Below, piece after piece: positions 1 through 7,422 of a DNA stretch of 20,671 nt. Where the stretch lies: NCBI GenBank assembly GCA_033791585.1, contig JASJGK010000037.1, positions 1-20,671 on the forward strand, read 5' to 3'. The notes beneath the pieces are model-generated. The model was not told where the DNA came from. It did no database searches and saw only the letters and a list, made by a program, of their open reading frames with translations. Both the position numbers and the translations under genes were made by a program. This stretch comes from JASJGK01 sp033791585 (GTDB lineage: Bacteria; SAR324; XYD2-FULL-50-16). The first letter of the stretch is position 1; each line of letters begins with the position of its first letter.

Positions 1-1424
1 TGTTTATCGGCATCACTGATCATTTCATCTAAGTCTTTAAGCTTAGTTGAAACCCCAATACTCACGGAAATTTCTATCTTTTTTTCATTAAAAACTATTT
101 CCAGATCCCTAACCTCTTGGCAGATCTTATTAAAAAAAACCTCCGCCTGTTCAGTACTAATGTTTGAGGCGACCAAACAAAATTCTTCGCCGCCAAACCT
201 TGCAGCAATATCGCTTTCTCTTACCCTAGCACCCAAAAAGGTGCCCAGTGCTTTTAAAACTGCATCACCAGCATCATGGCCATAGGTATCGTTCACCCTT
301 TTAAAAAAATCGACATCAACCATTGCAACAGCGGTAGGTAGGTCATTTCTCTTACAGGTGGCAAGCACGGTTTCACCAAGATTGATCAACTGCCGTCTGT
401 TGGGTAACCCTGTTAAAAAGTCAATGGTTGCGGCCTCTTCGGCTGTAACCATTTTATTAAAGTGAATGGTATTGGCTAATGCCAAAGAGATTTTTTTAGA
501 AAAGATATCAAGCAGAAAAAGGTCTTCTTTTTCCAAATGTTCAACGCCATGCATCAAAGCCACAGAGGCACGATCTTGCTTTGTATCTAGGTATAAAACA
601 GCATAACCATTTTCAAAGATATTTTTCTTTTCGTCTATTGCTCTGCGGGCCATAGCAATCATTTCTTTATGAGGGCACTGATCCCCGCCTGTGCAATTCA
701 AACAGCTTGCGTAAGCACCAGAACCAGCTAGAATATGTAGGTCGACACAGGCAGCGTTAGGTAACTTGAAGGTTTTTGATTCGGCTCCTTCTTCAAGGCA
801 TAAAATACCGTCGGGGCTACTGCCCAAAAAGGCACCAATTTGGGTTAAGACCCCAAAGGCAAAGTTATTTAAAGATTCCACATCAAAAAGCTGGTCAGTA
901 CTGGCTAAAATTCTCTCAAGCCCAATACGAGTTTTCTCTAAAGACCGAATGGATTCATAAGCCCTTAAAGCAGCAATCACAGTGGTAAATAACTTTTCTG
1001 AGGTCAACTCACTCTTGGCCTTATAATCATTGATATCATAATCAACGATCACACTTTTTTCAGGGGCTTGGCCAGGCTGACCTGTGCGCAGGATAATGCG
1101 AACCGCCTTGTTATTCATTTCATTTCGTACAAACTCCACAAACTCTAAGCCTGCGTTTTCTGTCTCCATAACCACATCTAACAAAATGACAGCAAAACCG
1201 ACTTGAGTTGATAGTATTTCCCCAGCTTCTTCACCAGAGTAAGCATTTACTAACTCGATTTTTCGGTTTTTAAAAACTACATTTTCTAAAATCAACTTGG
1301 TGACAGAGTGAACCTCTGGTTCATCATCCACCACAAGAATTTTCCAGGGTTTAAAAACCCTTGAACTGGATTCTTCAACTTTGCCTTTATTAGAAGGCTT
1401 TAAATTTAAAGGTTTCTTTTCCAT
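1..1424 (-). CDS. REC-DUF3369-GGDEF response regulator / diguanylate cyclase (3' end outside window)
   Basis: I translated this by hand: an open frame runs from ATG at 1424 to the window edge, 474 complete codons. Residues about 28-150 are a receiver domain with acidic pair D33-D34, phospho-acceptor D83 in LLDVVMET, then LRTGQPGQAPE and IVDYDINDYKAKSELT, a signature of receivers followed by DUF3369. Residues about 170-310 form the DUF3369 sensor-like region, with Cys-rich CLNCTGGDQC in the middle. The GGDEF domain follows: DFLTGLPNRRQL, then GGEEF at 411-415 and an intact I-site R402-E-S-D405 five residues before it. It should therefore make c-di-GMP from GTP and be product-inhibited. Only the last few residues of the GGDEF domain are missing. 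It starts 23 nt after the stop of the histidine kinase upstream, so that kinase is the likely phosphodonor. No clear Shine-Dalgarno is seen. Domain assignment is confident; activity is inferred from motifs. Confidence 0.93.
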   Translation of the reverse strand, partial: MEKKPLNLKPSNKGKVEESSSRVFKPWKILVVDDEPEVHSVTKLILENVVFKNRKIELVNAYSGEEAGEILSTQVGFAVILLDVVMETENAGLEFVEFVRNEMNNKAVRIILRTGQPGQAPEKSVIVDYDINDYKAKSELTSEKLFTTVIAALRAYESIRSLEKTRIGLERILASTDQLFDVESLNNFAFGVLTQIGAFLGSSPDGILCLEEGAESKTFKLPNAACVDLHILAGSGAYASCLNCTGGDQCPHKEMIAMARRAIDEKKNIFENGYAVLYLDTKQDRASVALMHGVEHLEKEDLFLLDIFSKKISLALANTIHFNKMVTAEEAATIDFLTGLPNRRQLINLGETVLATCKRNDLPTAVAMVDVDFFKRVNDTYGHDAGDAVLKALGTFLGARVRESDIAARFGGEEFCLVASNISTEQAEVFFNKICQEVRDLEIVFNEKKIEISVSIGVSTKLKDLDEMISDADK

Positions 1425-1447
1425 AGTATCATCTTTTTTTGGTCGTA

Positions 1448-3310
1448 TTAAACTAGTTTAAAATGCTGGGGTAAAGTAACCACAAATGTGGTTCCCTCCC
1501 CTTGTTTGCTTACAAATGTAATGTCGCCACCCAGGTTGTGAGTGACAATTTTTTTCACAATACTCATCCCCAACCCACTTCCACCTGCACCCCTTCGAGT
1601 GGTAAAAAAGGGATCAAAGATCTTCTTTTGGTTTTCAGGGGCAATGCCTTTGCCATTGTCTTTTATTTCTAAGGTCACCATTTCAGTACCCTCCATATGC
1701 TTTGCCGAGATTTCTAAAGTCCCCTCTTGGTTTTGGTCAAAGGCATGGGTAATAGCATTGATAACTAAATTTGACAAAAATTGGAATATAGCGCCTGGGT
1801 AGGTTTCCATAAAGAGTTCGTCTGATATATTAAGCTCAATAACAACTTTGCTCTTTTTGATGATGGAATTTAAACTTACTAAAATTTCCTCAACATAGGT
1901 TTTTAAGGAAAATTTTCTTTGTTCGCCACCAGACTGGTCTACTGCTACCTGTTTAAAACTTTGAATTTGCCTTGCTGCCCGCTCCAAATTGGAATTGATC
2001 AATCCAGTGGCTTCATCTGAGGTCTTAAAGTAATCTTCTAGCTCATCACCGGATAAATCGCCCTCATTATAAGACTTAGCGCTTTTTAAGGTTTCTGCTC
2101 TTAAGTGAGTCGAGGCCGATAAACAAATTCCGATGGGGGTATTGATCTCGTGGGCAACGCCTGCCACCAGTTGGCCCGTGGCAGCTTGTTTTTCAGATTC
2201 CACAAGGGAATCTGTGGTGCTTTTTAACAACTCTAAGGCATGTTCCACTTCCTTTTTTGCCGAGATTAGATTCTGCTTAGCAATCTCTTGTTCGGTAACA
2301 TCCCGAATAGAGGCAATGGCGATTTTATCACCCTTGATTTCCATCGAACTTAGACTAATCTCAACGGGGAGTTCATTTCCTAATTTATTTAAAGCGGCCA
2401 GCCTCCTACCAGAGCCCATTGGCCTCGATGTCGGGTGGGCATGGTAGTCCGCTCTTTTTTCATGGTGGTTTGGGCGATGGGGTTTAGGGACCAAATCTTC
2501 AATCTTAAGGCTAAAAAACTCAGATTTACTGTAGCCAAAAATCTTTTCAGCCATGGCGTTACTGCGTAAAATATGCCCCTCAGGATTGGCACAAATAATA
2601 GCATCTGGTGCTGTTTCTAATAGGGTATCGGCCCACACTTGCGCCTCAAGAGCATTTTCTTTGGTTATGTTCAGGCGTCTTAAGATCACAATGATAGCCA
2701 TCACTAATAGAATTAGCGGGATCTGGGCAAATTTGCCAATTTTTAGAAATTGGTGGGCCATAATCATCTTGGCATTGGCTTGGGATTTAATCTCTTGGGC
2801 CCGTTCCAATGATTTGTGAGTGAGAAGTTTCAAAGCCGCTAAGGCTTGGGCATCCTCAACATAAACCAACTTATCAATCGCTTGAATATTCAGTTTTTTT
2901 TTGTGTAAAAGAGTTACCAGGGCCGTTTTAGCTTTGTATTCTTCAATCGTTTTTTCAATGTCTGCCAGAGCTGCCAACTCTTCTTTTGTCTTGAGGTATA
3001 TCTTTAGGTCTTCAATGGATTCACTTAAATCGACCGTGTTGATTGTAAAACGGGTTAAGTATTTTGCGTCGCCACGGAGAACATAATTTTTGAAGTTATG
3101 GATGATCCCCCCATAGCCAAAATACCCCTTCACCAAGAAGAGGTTTTCAATAACTTTACTTTCCTCACCGATGTAAACGGCCCACACTACATTTACATCG
3201 CTATATTTTTTCTCAACCGAAGTAGAAAACCAATTGAGTAGTACAACCGAGGCGAGGGTGGCGCCGATCAAGAGCATTTCTGTAAGTTTTATTTTTTTTA
3301 AGCTTAGCAT
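1448..3310 (-). CDS. Membrane PAS-domain sensor histidine kinase
   Basis: This 620-residue protein has a transmembrane helix at about 11-29, a mostly helical extracytoplasmic region at about 30-190 containing YGGIIHNFKNYVLRGD, and a second helix at about 195-210. A PAS domain follows at about 225-340 (DTLLETAPDAIICANPEG ... NAMAEKIFGYS), then a coiled linker. The kinase core has the H box with H387 in GVAHEINTPIG, the N box N514-LVIN518, G1 box DNGKGI (551-556), F box FDPFFTTRRG and G2 box GSGLGMSIV from 577. All catalytic boxes are intact. HEINTPIG-type kinases are commonly paired with DUF3369 response regulators, and such a gene lies 23 nt downstream, so the pair is probably an operon and a signalling couple. 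The signal sensed is unknown. The start at 3310 gives a proper first membrane helix but lacks an obvious Shine-Dalgarno. Confidence 0.93.
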   Translation of the reverse strand: MLSLKKIKLTEMLLIGATLASVVLLNWFSTSVEKKYSDVNVVWAVYIGEESKVIENLFLVKGYFGYGGIIHNFKNYVLRGDAKYLTRFTINTVDLSESIEDLKIYLKTKEELAALADIEKTIEEYKAKTALVTLLHKKKLNIQAIDKLVYVEDAQALAALKLLTHKSLERAQEIKSQANAKMIMAHQFLKIGKFAQIPLILLVMAIIVILRRLNITKENALEAQVWADTLLETAPDAIICANPEGHILRSNAMAEKIFGYSKSEFFSLKIEDLVPKPHRPNHHEKRADYHAHPTSRPMGSGRRLAALNKLGNELPVEISLSSMEIKGDKIAIASIRDVTEQEIAKQNLISAKKEVEHALELLKSTTDSLVESEKQAATGQLVAGVAHEINTPIGICLSASTHLRAETLKSAKSYNEGDLSGDELEDYFKTSDEATGLINSNLERAARQIQSFKQVAVDQSGGEQRKFSLKTYVEEILVSLNSIIKKSKVVIELNISDELFMETYPGAIFQFLSNLVINAITHAFDQNQEGTLEISAKHMEGTEMVTLEIKDNGKGIAPENQKKIFDPFFTTRRGAGGSGLGMSIVKKIVTHNLGGDITFVSKQGEGTTFVVTLPQHFKLV

Positions 3311-3590
3311 TTAGTAATTAAGGGCATTTAACAAACAAAGAATGGATAGGGATTCAAAAACTATAAAAATATTTTTAAAATAAGCCTAAAAAGTAGATAA
3401 AATCCCGCAAGGCCTTTTATAGCGCGATATTTACAAGTAACATTTCATGTTCTAGGGGATAAGAGAATAGGGAAATGTGGTAATTCAGACTAATTTTAGA
3501 ATGAACCCTTTAGATGAAAAAATATATTTGTATTTTCAGCAGGTTAACAATCTATTTTTTTTGGCCAGGGAAAGGAGAAGGCCTTACATA
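3311..3590. other. AT-rich intergenic region before the histidine kinase gene
   Basis: These 280 bases lie between the end of the tandem-receiver operon and the start of the kinase gene, both on the minus strand. The stretch is AT-rich, especially around 3355-3385, and must carry the promoter for the kinase operon if that operon is independently transcribed. I see no convincing -35/-10 pair, no hairpin followed by a T run for the upstream operon, and no credible coding sequence on either strand. Confidence 0.5.
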
Positions 3591-4574
3591 TTAACCAAAA
3601 AAGTCACCAAGGCCACCGCCGCCCTTTCTGAGTGCTGCAATATGATGGGTTCCAGGCCTAAATTCTGTGCCTGGGGTACAGAGACCTTTGCCTTCTAAAA
3701 ACATTTTTTTCTCGTTTTCGGCCAAAAGTTCTGAATTCCCCTTTTGAAAATCTCTTACTATTTCATCGTGATTAACTTCACTATCATCGAGATATTGCAT
3801 GATTTTTTGGTGGAATAGAGCTTGGTTGCGCAACTCCGCTTTTAAAATAACACCTAAAATACCGCCAATTCGTTTGGTTTTTTCAGAAAGATTATGGTTC
3901 GTATCTCCTGTAAGAAAAACGATTGGGAAGGCCTGATTTAACACAAAAAAGATCTGGCTCATTGCCAAGCCATCTAGGTTTGGCATGTGCAAGTCAGTAA
4001 GAATCAAGTCTGGTTGGATTAAGAGAGCCTTAATAATTCCGTCTAATCCGTCTTTTGCAGAAAAGAGAGCGTAGCTGTCTAGTTGGTCTAAAGACATCAT
4101 ACAGGCCTTTTTCACCCAAGCAGAATCATCAATAATAAGAATCCGTTTTTTATCTGCACTGCTACTCAAATCGGCCCATTCTCTTTGACGAATCATATAT
4201 TTGAGGTGGCCCACAGGTTTGAGTGGCTCACTGAGCTTTTTTGTGGCCAGTTCTAATAAACGACTTTGTATTTGCTCTAACAGGATAAATCCATGATTCC
4301 CAGAAAGGTCATTGAGTCTTTTTTGGTCTTTAACACTAGTGGTAGTAAAAATAATTGGCGTTTGAATCTGGAAAAGTTCCATGATTTCAGCCATAGCAAT
4401 GCCATTAAAATTGGGCATTTTCATAATACTCACCACCAAAATTGGCTGATGACGTAAAATCAAGCGAAGGCCTTCAATGCAATCACCTGCTTCTACGACT
4501 TGGCAACCGAGTTTTGACAAAATTTTGATCGTCTCTTCATCCTGCTGGATGGCAACAATTGTTTTACTTTCCAT
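3591..4574 (-). CDS. Tandem-receiver protein with a degenerate first receiver and Gly-rich tail
   Basis: The product is 327 residues with no recognisable DNA-binding or enzymatic output domain. Residues 1-110 have a receiver-like pattern, but the acidic pair is replaced (IQQDEE at 9-14), the position of the phospho-acceptor Asp is I50 in SIMKMPNFNG, and the conserved Lys near residue 98 is gone. It is therefore probably a pseudo-receiver. Residues 143-265 form an intact receiver: D149-D150, acceptor D194 in TDLHMPNLDG, T222 in LTGD, K245. The C-terminal tail (about 290-327) ends in Gly-rich RKGGGGLGDFFG. The ATG at 4574 lies 9 nt after the stop of the upstream tandem-receiver gene, with AAGAGG overlapping that stop as ribosome-binding site, so the two are translated from one operon. 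It may act by protein contacts, for example as a phosphate sink or adaptor; its partner is unknown. Confidence 0.88.
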   Translation of the reverse strand: MESKTIVAIQQDEETIKILSKLGCQVVEAGDCIEGLRLILRHQPILVVSIMKMPNFNGIAMAEIMELFQIQTPIIFTTTSVKDQKRLNDLSGNHGFILLEQIQSRLLELATKKLSEPLKPVGHLKYMIRQREWADLSSSADKKRILIIDDSAWVKKACMMSLDQLDSYALFSAKDGLDGIIKALLIQPDLILTDLHMPNLDGLAMSQIFFVLNQAFPIVFLTGDTNHNLSEKTKRIGGILGVILKAELRNQALFHQKIMQYLDDSEVNHDEIVRDFQKGNSELLAENEKKMFLEGKGLCTPGTEFRPGTHHIAALRKGGGGLGDFFG

Positions 4575-4583
4575 AATAGCCTC

Positions 4584-5480
4584 TTAAATCCCAATTTCCA
4601 TTTCGCCAGAGTCTTTGATCTTATTGATGTCAATACACTTGTATTTTCTTTTGATTTCTTCTTTCTTTTTTGGGTCCATTTCCAATTGGCTTTTAATTGC
4701 CATAACAAACTCCGCACCCTTTTTGGTGACATCCTGCTTTTGGAAAAAGTGTGTAACCCCCTCTAAAGCTTTAGCTTGCCTGATAACTCTGGCATCTTCT
4801 GACGCGCTTAGAAACATAATGGGGAAGGGGTGGCCTAATATATACAAAATCTGCGCTAATCTAATCCCATTCACAAAGGGCATTTCAATATCGCTGATAA
4901 TTAAATCAGGTTTAATCATCATGGCTTTTAATAAACCTTCGCGCCCATCTGCCGCATCATAGACTTCAAATAGATTGAGCTTTTCTAATTGCCTGACCAT
5001 GACCGCTCTCATAGACCGGGCATCATCAACAATCAAGACCCTCTTTCTTTCTCTCTTGCCTAAAAGGTGAACAAATTCCCTGTGTGGTAGGTCGTATTTA
5101 AAATCGGAGAAATGTCGATTTGTGCTATTTTCAATGAGATCCTGACCAATGGAAATTAGCTTTTCTTTGATTTTACTTTTGTGGATAGCAGCAGTCACGA
5201 AGGGTAACTTAGCAGCCTTAACCAAAGCAGACTCATCACCCGTTATAAAAATAGCTGGCACTTCTAACCCGATCATCCCTAAGATTTTCATCATGGTTGC
5301 CCCATTTAGCACAGGCATTTCGAGGTCAACGGTCATAAAGGTAGGCGAATGATTCACACATTGGCGAATTCCCTCAATCCCATTTTCAGCAAAAATAATC
5401 TCGTAGTTTAGGGGCGCAAAGATTTTTGCAATAATATTACGAAAGGTCGCACTATCATCAATGACTAATATTTTTTCCAT
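4584..5480 (-). CDS. Tandem CheY-like receiver protein, both domains intact
   Basis: The product is 298 residues made of two receiver domains and a short charged tail. Domain 1 (1-115) has D8-D9, acceptor D52 in TVDLEMPVLNG, T80 in ITGD and K101. Domain 2 (146-265) has D152-D153, acceptor D197 in SDIEMPFVNG, S225 in the Thr/Ser switch position and K248. A linker with HREFVHLLGKRERKR joins them, and a similar basic linker precedes receiver 2 of the downstream gene, so the two genes look like duplicated relatives. The tail after 268 is Lys-rich. There is no effector domain, so output must go through interaction with another protein, or the protein acts as a phosphorelay intermediate. It is the first gene of a two-gene operon and faces the plus-strand outer-membrane genes. 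The ATG at 5480 is the natural domain start, though no strong Shine-Dalgarno precedes it. Confidence 0.9.
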   Translation of the reverse strand: MEKILVIDDSATFRNIIAKIFAPLNYEIIFAENGIEGIRQCVNHSPTFMTVDLEMPVLNGATMMKILGMIGLEVPAIFITGDESALVKAAKLPFVTAAIHKSKIKEKLISIGQDLIENSTNRHFSDFKYDLPHREFVHLLGKRERKRVLIVDDARSMRAVMVRQLEKLNLFEVYDAADGREGLLKAMMIKPDLIISDIEMPFVNGIRLAQILYILGHPFPIMFLSASEDARVIRQAKALEGVTHFFQKQDVTKKGAEFVMAIKSQLEMDPKKKEEIKRKYKCIDINKIKDSGEMEIGI

Positions 5481-5778
5481 GGTGCAGCTTTGAGGTCTGA
5501 AGCTAACTTCATTATATAAATTAATTCTTTAATGATTCTAGCTAAGTTTTTGCTCTTGATCAAGACTTTACTATGGCCTCAACAGACTATATTTTCTTTA
5601 CTTTATTTCTATGTAAAAATTCCTATTAGATAGCAGTGGTGGGTAGCAGCCCAGAGGCCCTAAACTGCACGGTCGTAAGTTCAGGCCGTTTCATAAATTC
5701 AGCGAGGTTGGGCGCACTTTTTAGTTACTCAAATTCTTTTATTTGCTTACTCTTGTATCAAAACAATCTACAGAAAAT
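5481..5778. other. Divergent intergenic region between receiver operon and outer-membrane gene pair
   Basis: This region must hold promoters for both the leftward receiver operon and the rightward outer-membrane genes. An AT-rich stretch near 5591-5610 contains, on the minus strand, a 17-mer identical to plus-strand 17841-17857 before the anti-sigma gene. The part from about 5630 to 5710 is less AT-rich and can fold (for example TGGG/CCCA at about 5639-5652 and the hairpin listed separately), so it may be a 5' leader. A frame open across 5636-5854 has no protein-like signal and is not called. Confidence 0.5.
5659..5685 (+). other. Possible leader hairpin
   Basis: CCTAAAC at 5659-5665 can pair with GTTCAGG at 5679-5685 (one A-C mismatch), with a 13-nt loop. 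It lies about 100 nt upstream of the outer-membrane gene start in a locally less AT-rich stretch. No T run follows, so a terminator is unlikely. I do not recognise a riboswitch family. Confidence 0.25.
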
Positions 5779-7422
5779 ATGCGACGACTTACCAAATCTA
5801 AATTTTCAAATAAAGCCTTTAAACCCATGTTTCTCGGGCTTTTATTGGTTTTGACGCTCTTTTTAGGTTTTGTGCCTCAGGCACAAGCTATTGAAGTTTA
5901 TCGCTTTTTAGATGACCAATGCCAAGGCGAAACAGGGCTAATAATTGGGGTTGATGGAAAAAAAATCAAACTCATTACCTTGGATGGAAAATTTAAAGAG
6001 CTTCCCAAGAGTAACCTCCAACATATTTTGGTCTACTACGCTTTAGAAAACCCAATTGGTCAGGTTGATTTTAGTGGGATAACCAAAGAACTACCGATGG
6101 ATGTCTATACTAAAGATTTAGACGCACCTAGTTTTACAGGTTGGGCCGTAAGCTTTATTGAAGAGCAGGTGGTTTTTTTCACCACAGAAGGCAGCTTATC
6201 TTTAGTTTCTGTTGATAAAATCCAACAAATTTCAACTGTTAAAACGGCTTTTAGTATCCAGAAGCTAGGGAACTATAAAAAGAGAAAGTTTGTTTTAGTG
6301 CAAGGCTTCCCCAGCTGTAAACCAGAATTGGCACAAGCTGATGACCTGCGACCCTTAAGGATTATGGGGGACCATATCCAAATCAACAAGTTCCTTAAGG
6401 GCTATGAAGACGGTTTTAAAGACCTAAACCGATTCCAAACAAGGACGCAATTCTACGCTAAGCCTTACCTTTTTCCCAAAGAAACCAGATTGGGTTTACC
6501 CCTGACCACCAAAGCCGTTAACGCCGAGCTTCCAAGCCTATTCCCCTTTTATTTTCAATGGTCCTCTGGCAAGCCTTACAGCCACCAAGCAGTTACAGCC
6601 ATTGGAACCAAAGAGAATTCAAATCTGCCGCTCTTAGAGCCTACTTTTGCCATCCAAGCTGATTTTAAATCACACTTTTTTAATGCCAGTTATGTTGGTA
6701 ACCCTTGGGCCATGGCCGCAGGCTCAGACTTTTTAACAGAAAATAGATTTTTATTTACCGACTACTATACCAAGATAACCAACCAACCTGTTTTTTTACT
6801 CCCCCACTATAACTACATGGCCTTGAGCGGGGTGGACTACGGTCCATATTCCCTTTCTGGTGGGGTCTACTACCCTATTTATGCCCTTCATGGCGGCGGA
6901 ATATTTAGAGAAGTTACCTCCAACAGAGCCTCCCCCATCCTACGCTTTATCTACAATCGTGGGTCAAATAAATTTAAGGTGATTTACTCTAACTTTTCAA
7001 ACAGTGGTGGCACCCCTAAAGTAGAACAAATGCGGCTTTTTCCCAGTAGTGAACTGGTTTCTGGCGGCATTGCCTCTGGAGCTGAGTCAGCCCTTAGAGC
7101 AAACCTAAGCAGTTATAGCCTAAAGGTAGATTTCCTACGCTTTGGGGTTGAAAATCAGTGGAATGATGAGATCACCTGGGGGCTAGATGGCCTTTTGATA
7201 TTGGGGGACTATTCAGAAACCTATAGTGGCCGAGCGCAGTCGTTACAATCTACACAAAAATCAATTGCAGGTTTTATAGCCCAAAAATTTGGTAGTTATA
7301 TCCGCCTCCAAGGCCAGCTTAACCTCTACTCTAGAGACTATATTTACGATTTTAACAACTACTCAGACAGCTATAAAAACCAAGAATACTCACTTATGGG
7401 AAGCATTGAATTTTTCTTTTAA
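5779..7422 (+). CDS. Outer-membrane beta-barrel candidate A (paralogue of next gene)
   Basis: Starting at ATG 5779 the product is 547 residues. A TTG 36 nt upstream keeps the frame open but would lengthen the signal peptide. The N-terminus has basic MRRLTKSK, a hydrophobic core and a cleavage-like AQA at 35-37, so the protein is exported. The first about 170 mature residues form a domain with LITLDGKFKEL and a Cys in each of FLDDQCQG and FPSCKPEL. After FYAKPYLF the rest alternates polar and hydrophobic, with many aromatics, and ends in IEFFF; a terminal Phe is typical of outer-membrane beta-barrel proteins. The next gene encodes a clear relative. I do not recognise a named family. Channel, adhesin or assembly role cannot be decided from sequence. 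The ribosome-binding site is weak. Confidence 0.8.
   Translation: MRRLTKSKFSNKAFKPMFLGLLLVLTLFLGFVPQAQAIEVYRFLDDQCQGETGLIIGVDGKKIKLITLDGKFKELPKSNLQHILVYYALENPIGQVDFSGITKELPMDVYTKDLDAPSFTGWAVSFIEEQVVFFTTEGSLSLVSVDKIQQISTVKTAFSIQKLGNYKKRKFVLVQGFPSCKPELAQADDLRPLRIMGDHIQINKFLKGYEDGFKDLNRFQTRTQFYAKPYLFPKETRLGLPLTTKAVNAELPSLFPFYFQWSSGKPYSHQAVTAIGTKENSNLPLLEPTFAIQADFKSHFFNASYVGNPWAMAAGSDFLTENRFLFTDYYTKITNQPVFLLPHYNYMALSGVDYGPYSLSGGVYYPIYALHGGGIFREVTSNRASPILRFIYNRGSNKFKVIYSNFSNSGGTPKVEQMRLFPSSELVSGGIASGAESALRANLSSYSLKVDFLRFGVENQWNDEITWGLDGLLILGDYSETYSGRAQSLQSTQKSIAGFIAQKFGSYIRLQGQLNLYSRDYIYDFNNYSDSYKNQEYSLMGSIEFFF

Noticed and set aside
3540..3590. GGCC repeats beside an A/T run after the tandem-receiver gene as a terminator
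   Set aside because: The stem would be four pairs with a long loop, and on the transcribed strand the run is of A, not T.
5630..5700. Possible tRNA or structured RNA in the less AT-rich leader region
   Set aside because: No acceptor stem, anticodon arm or T-arm sequence could be assembled; only small hairpins are present.
5636..5854. Plus-strand open frame before the outer-membrane gene pair
   Set aside because: It runs into the next gene in a different frame, has no start signal and no protein-like features.
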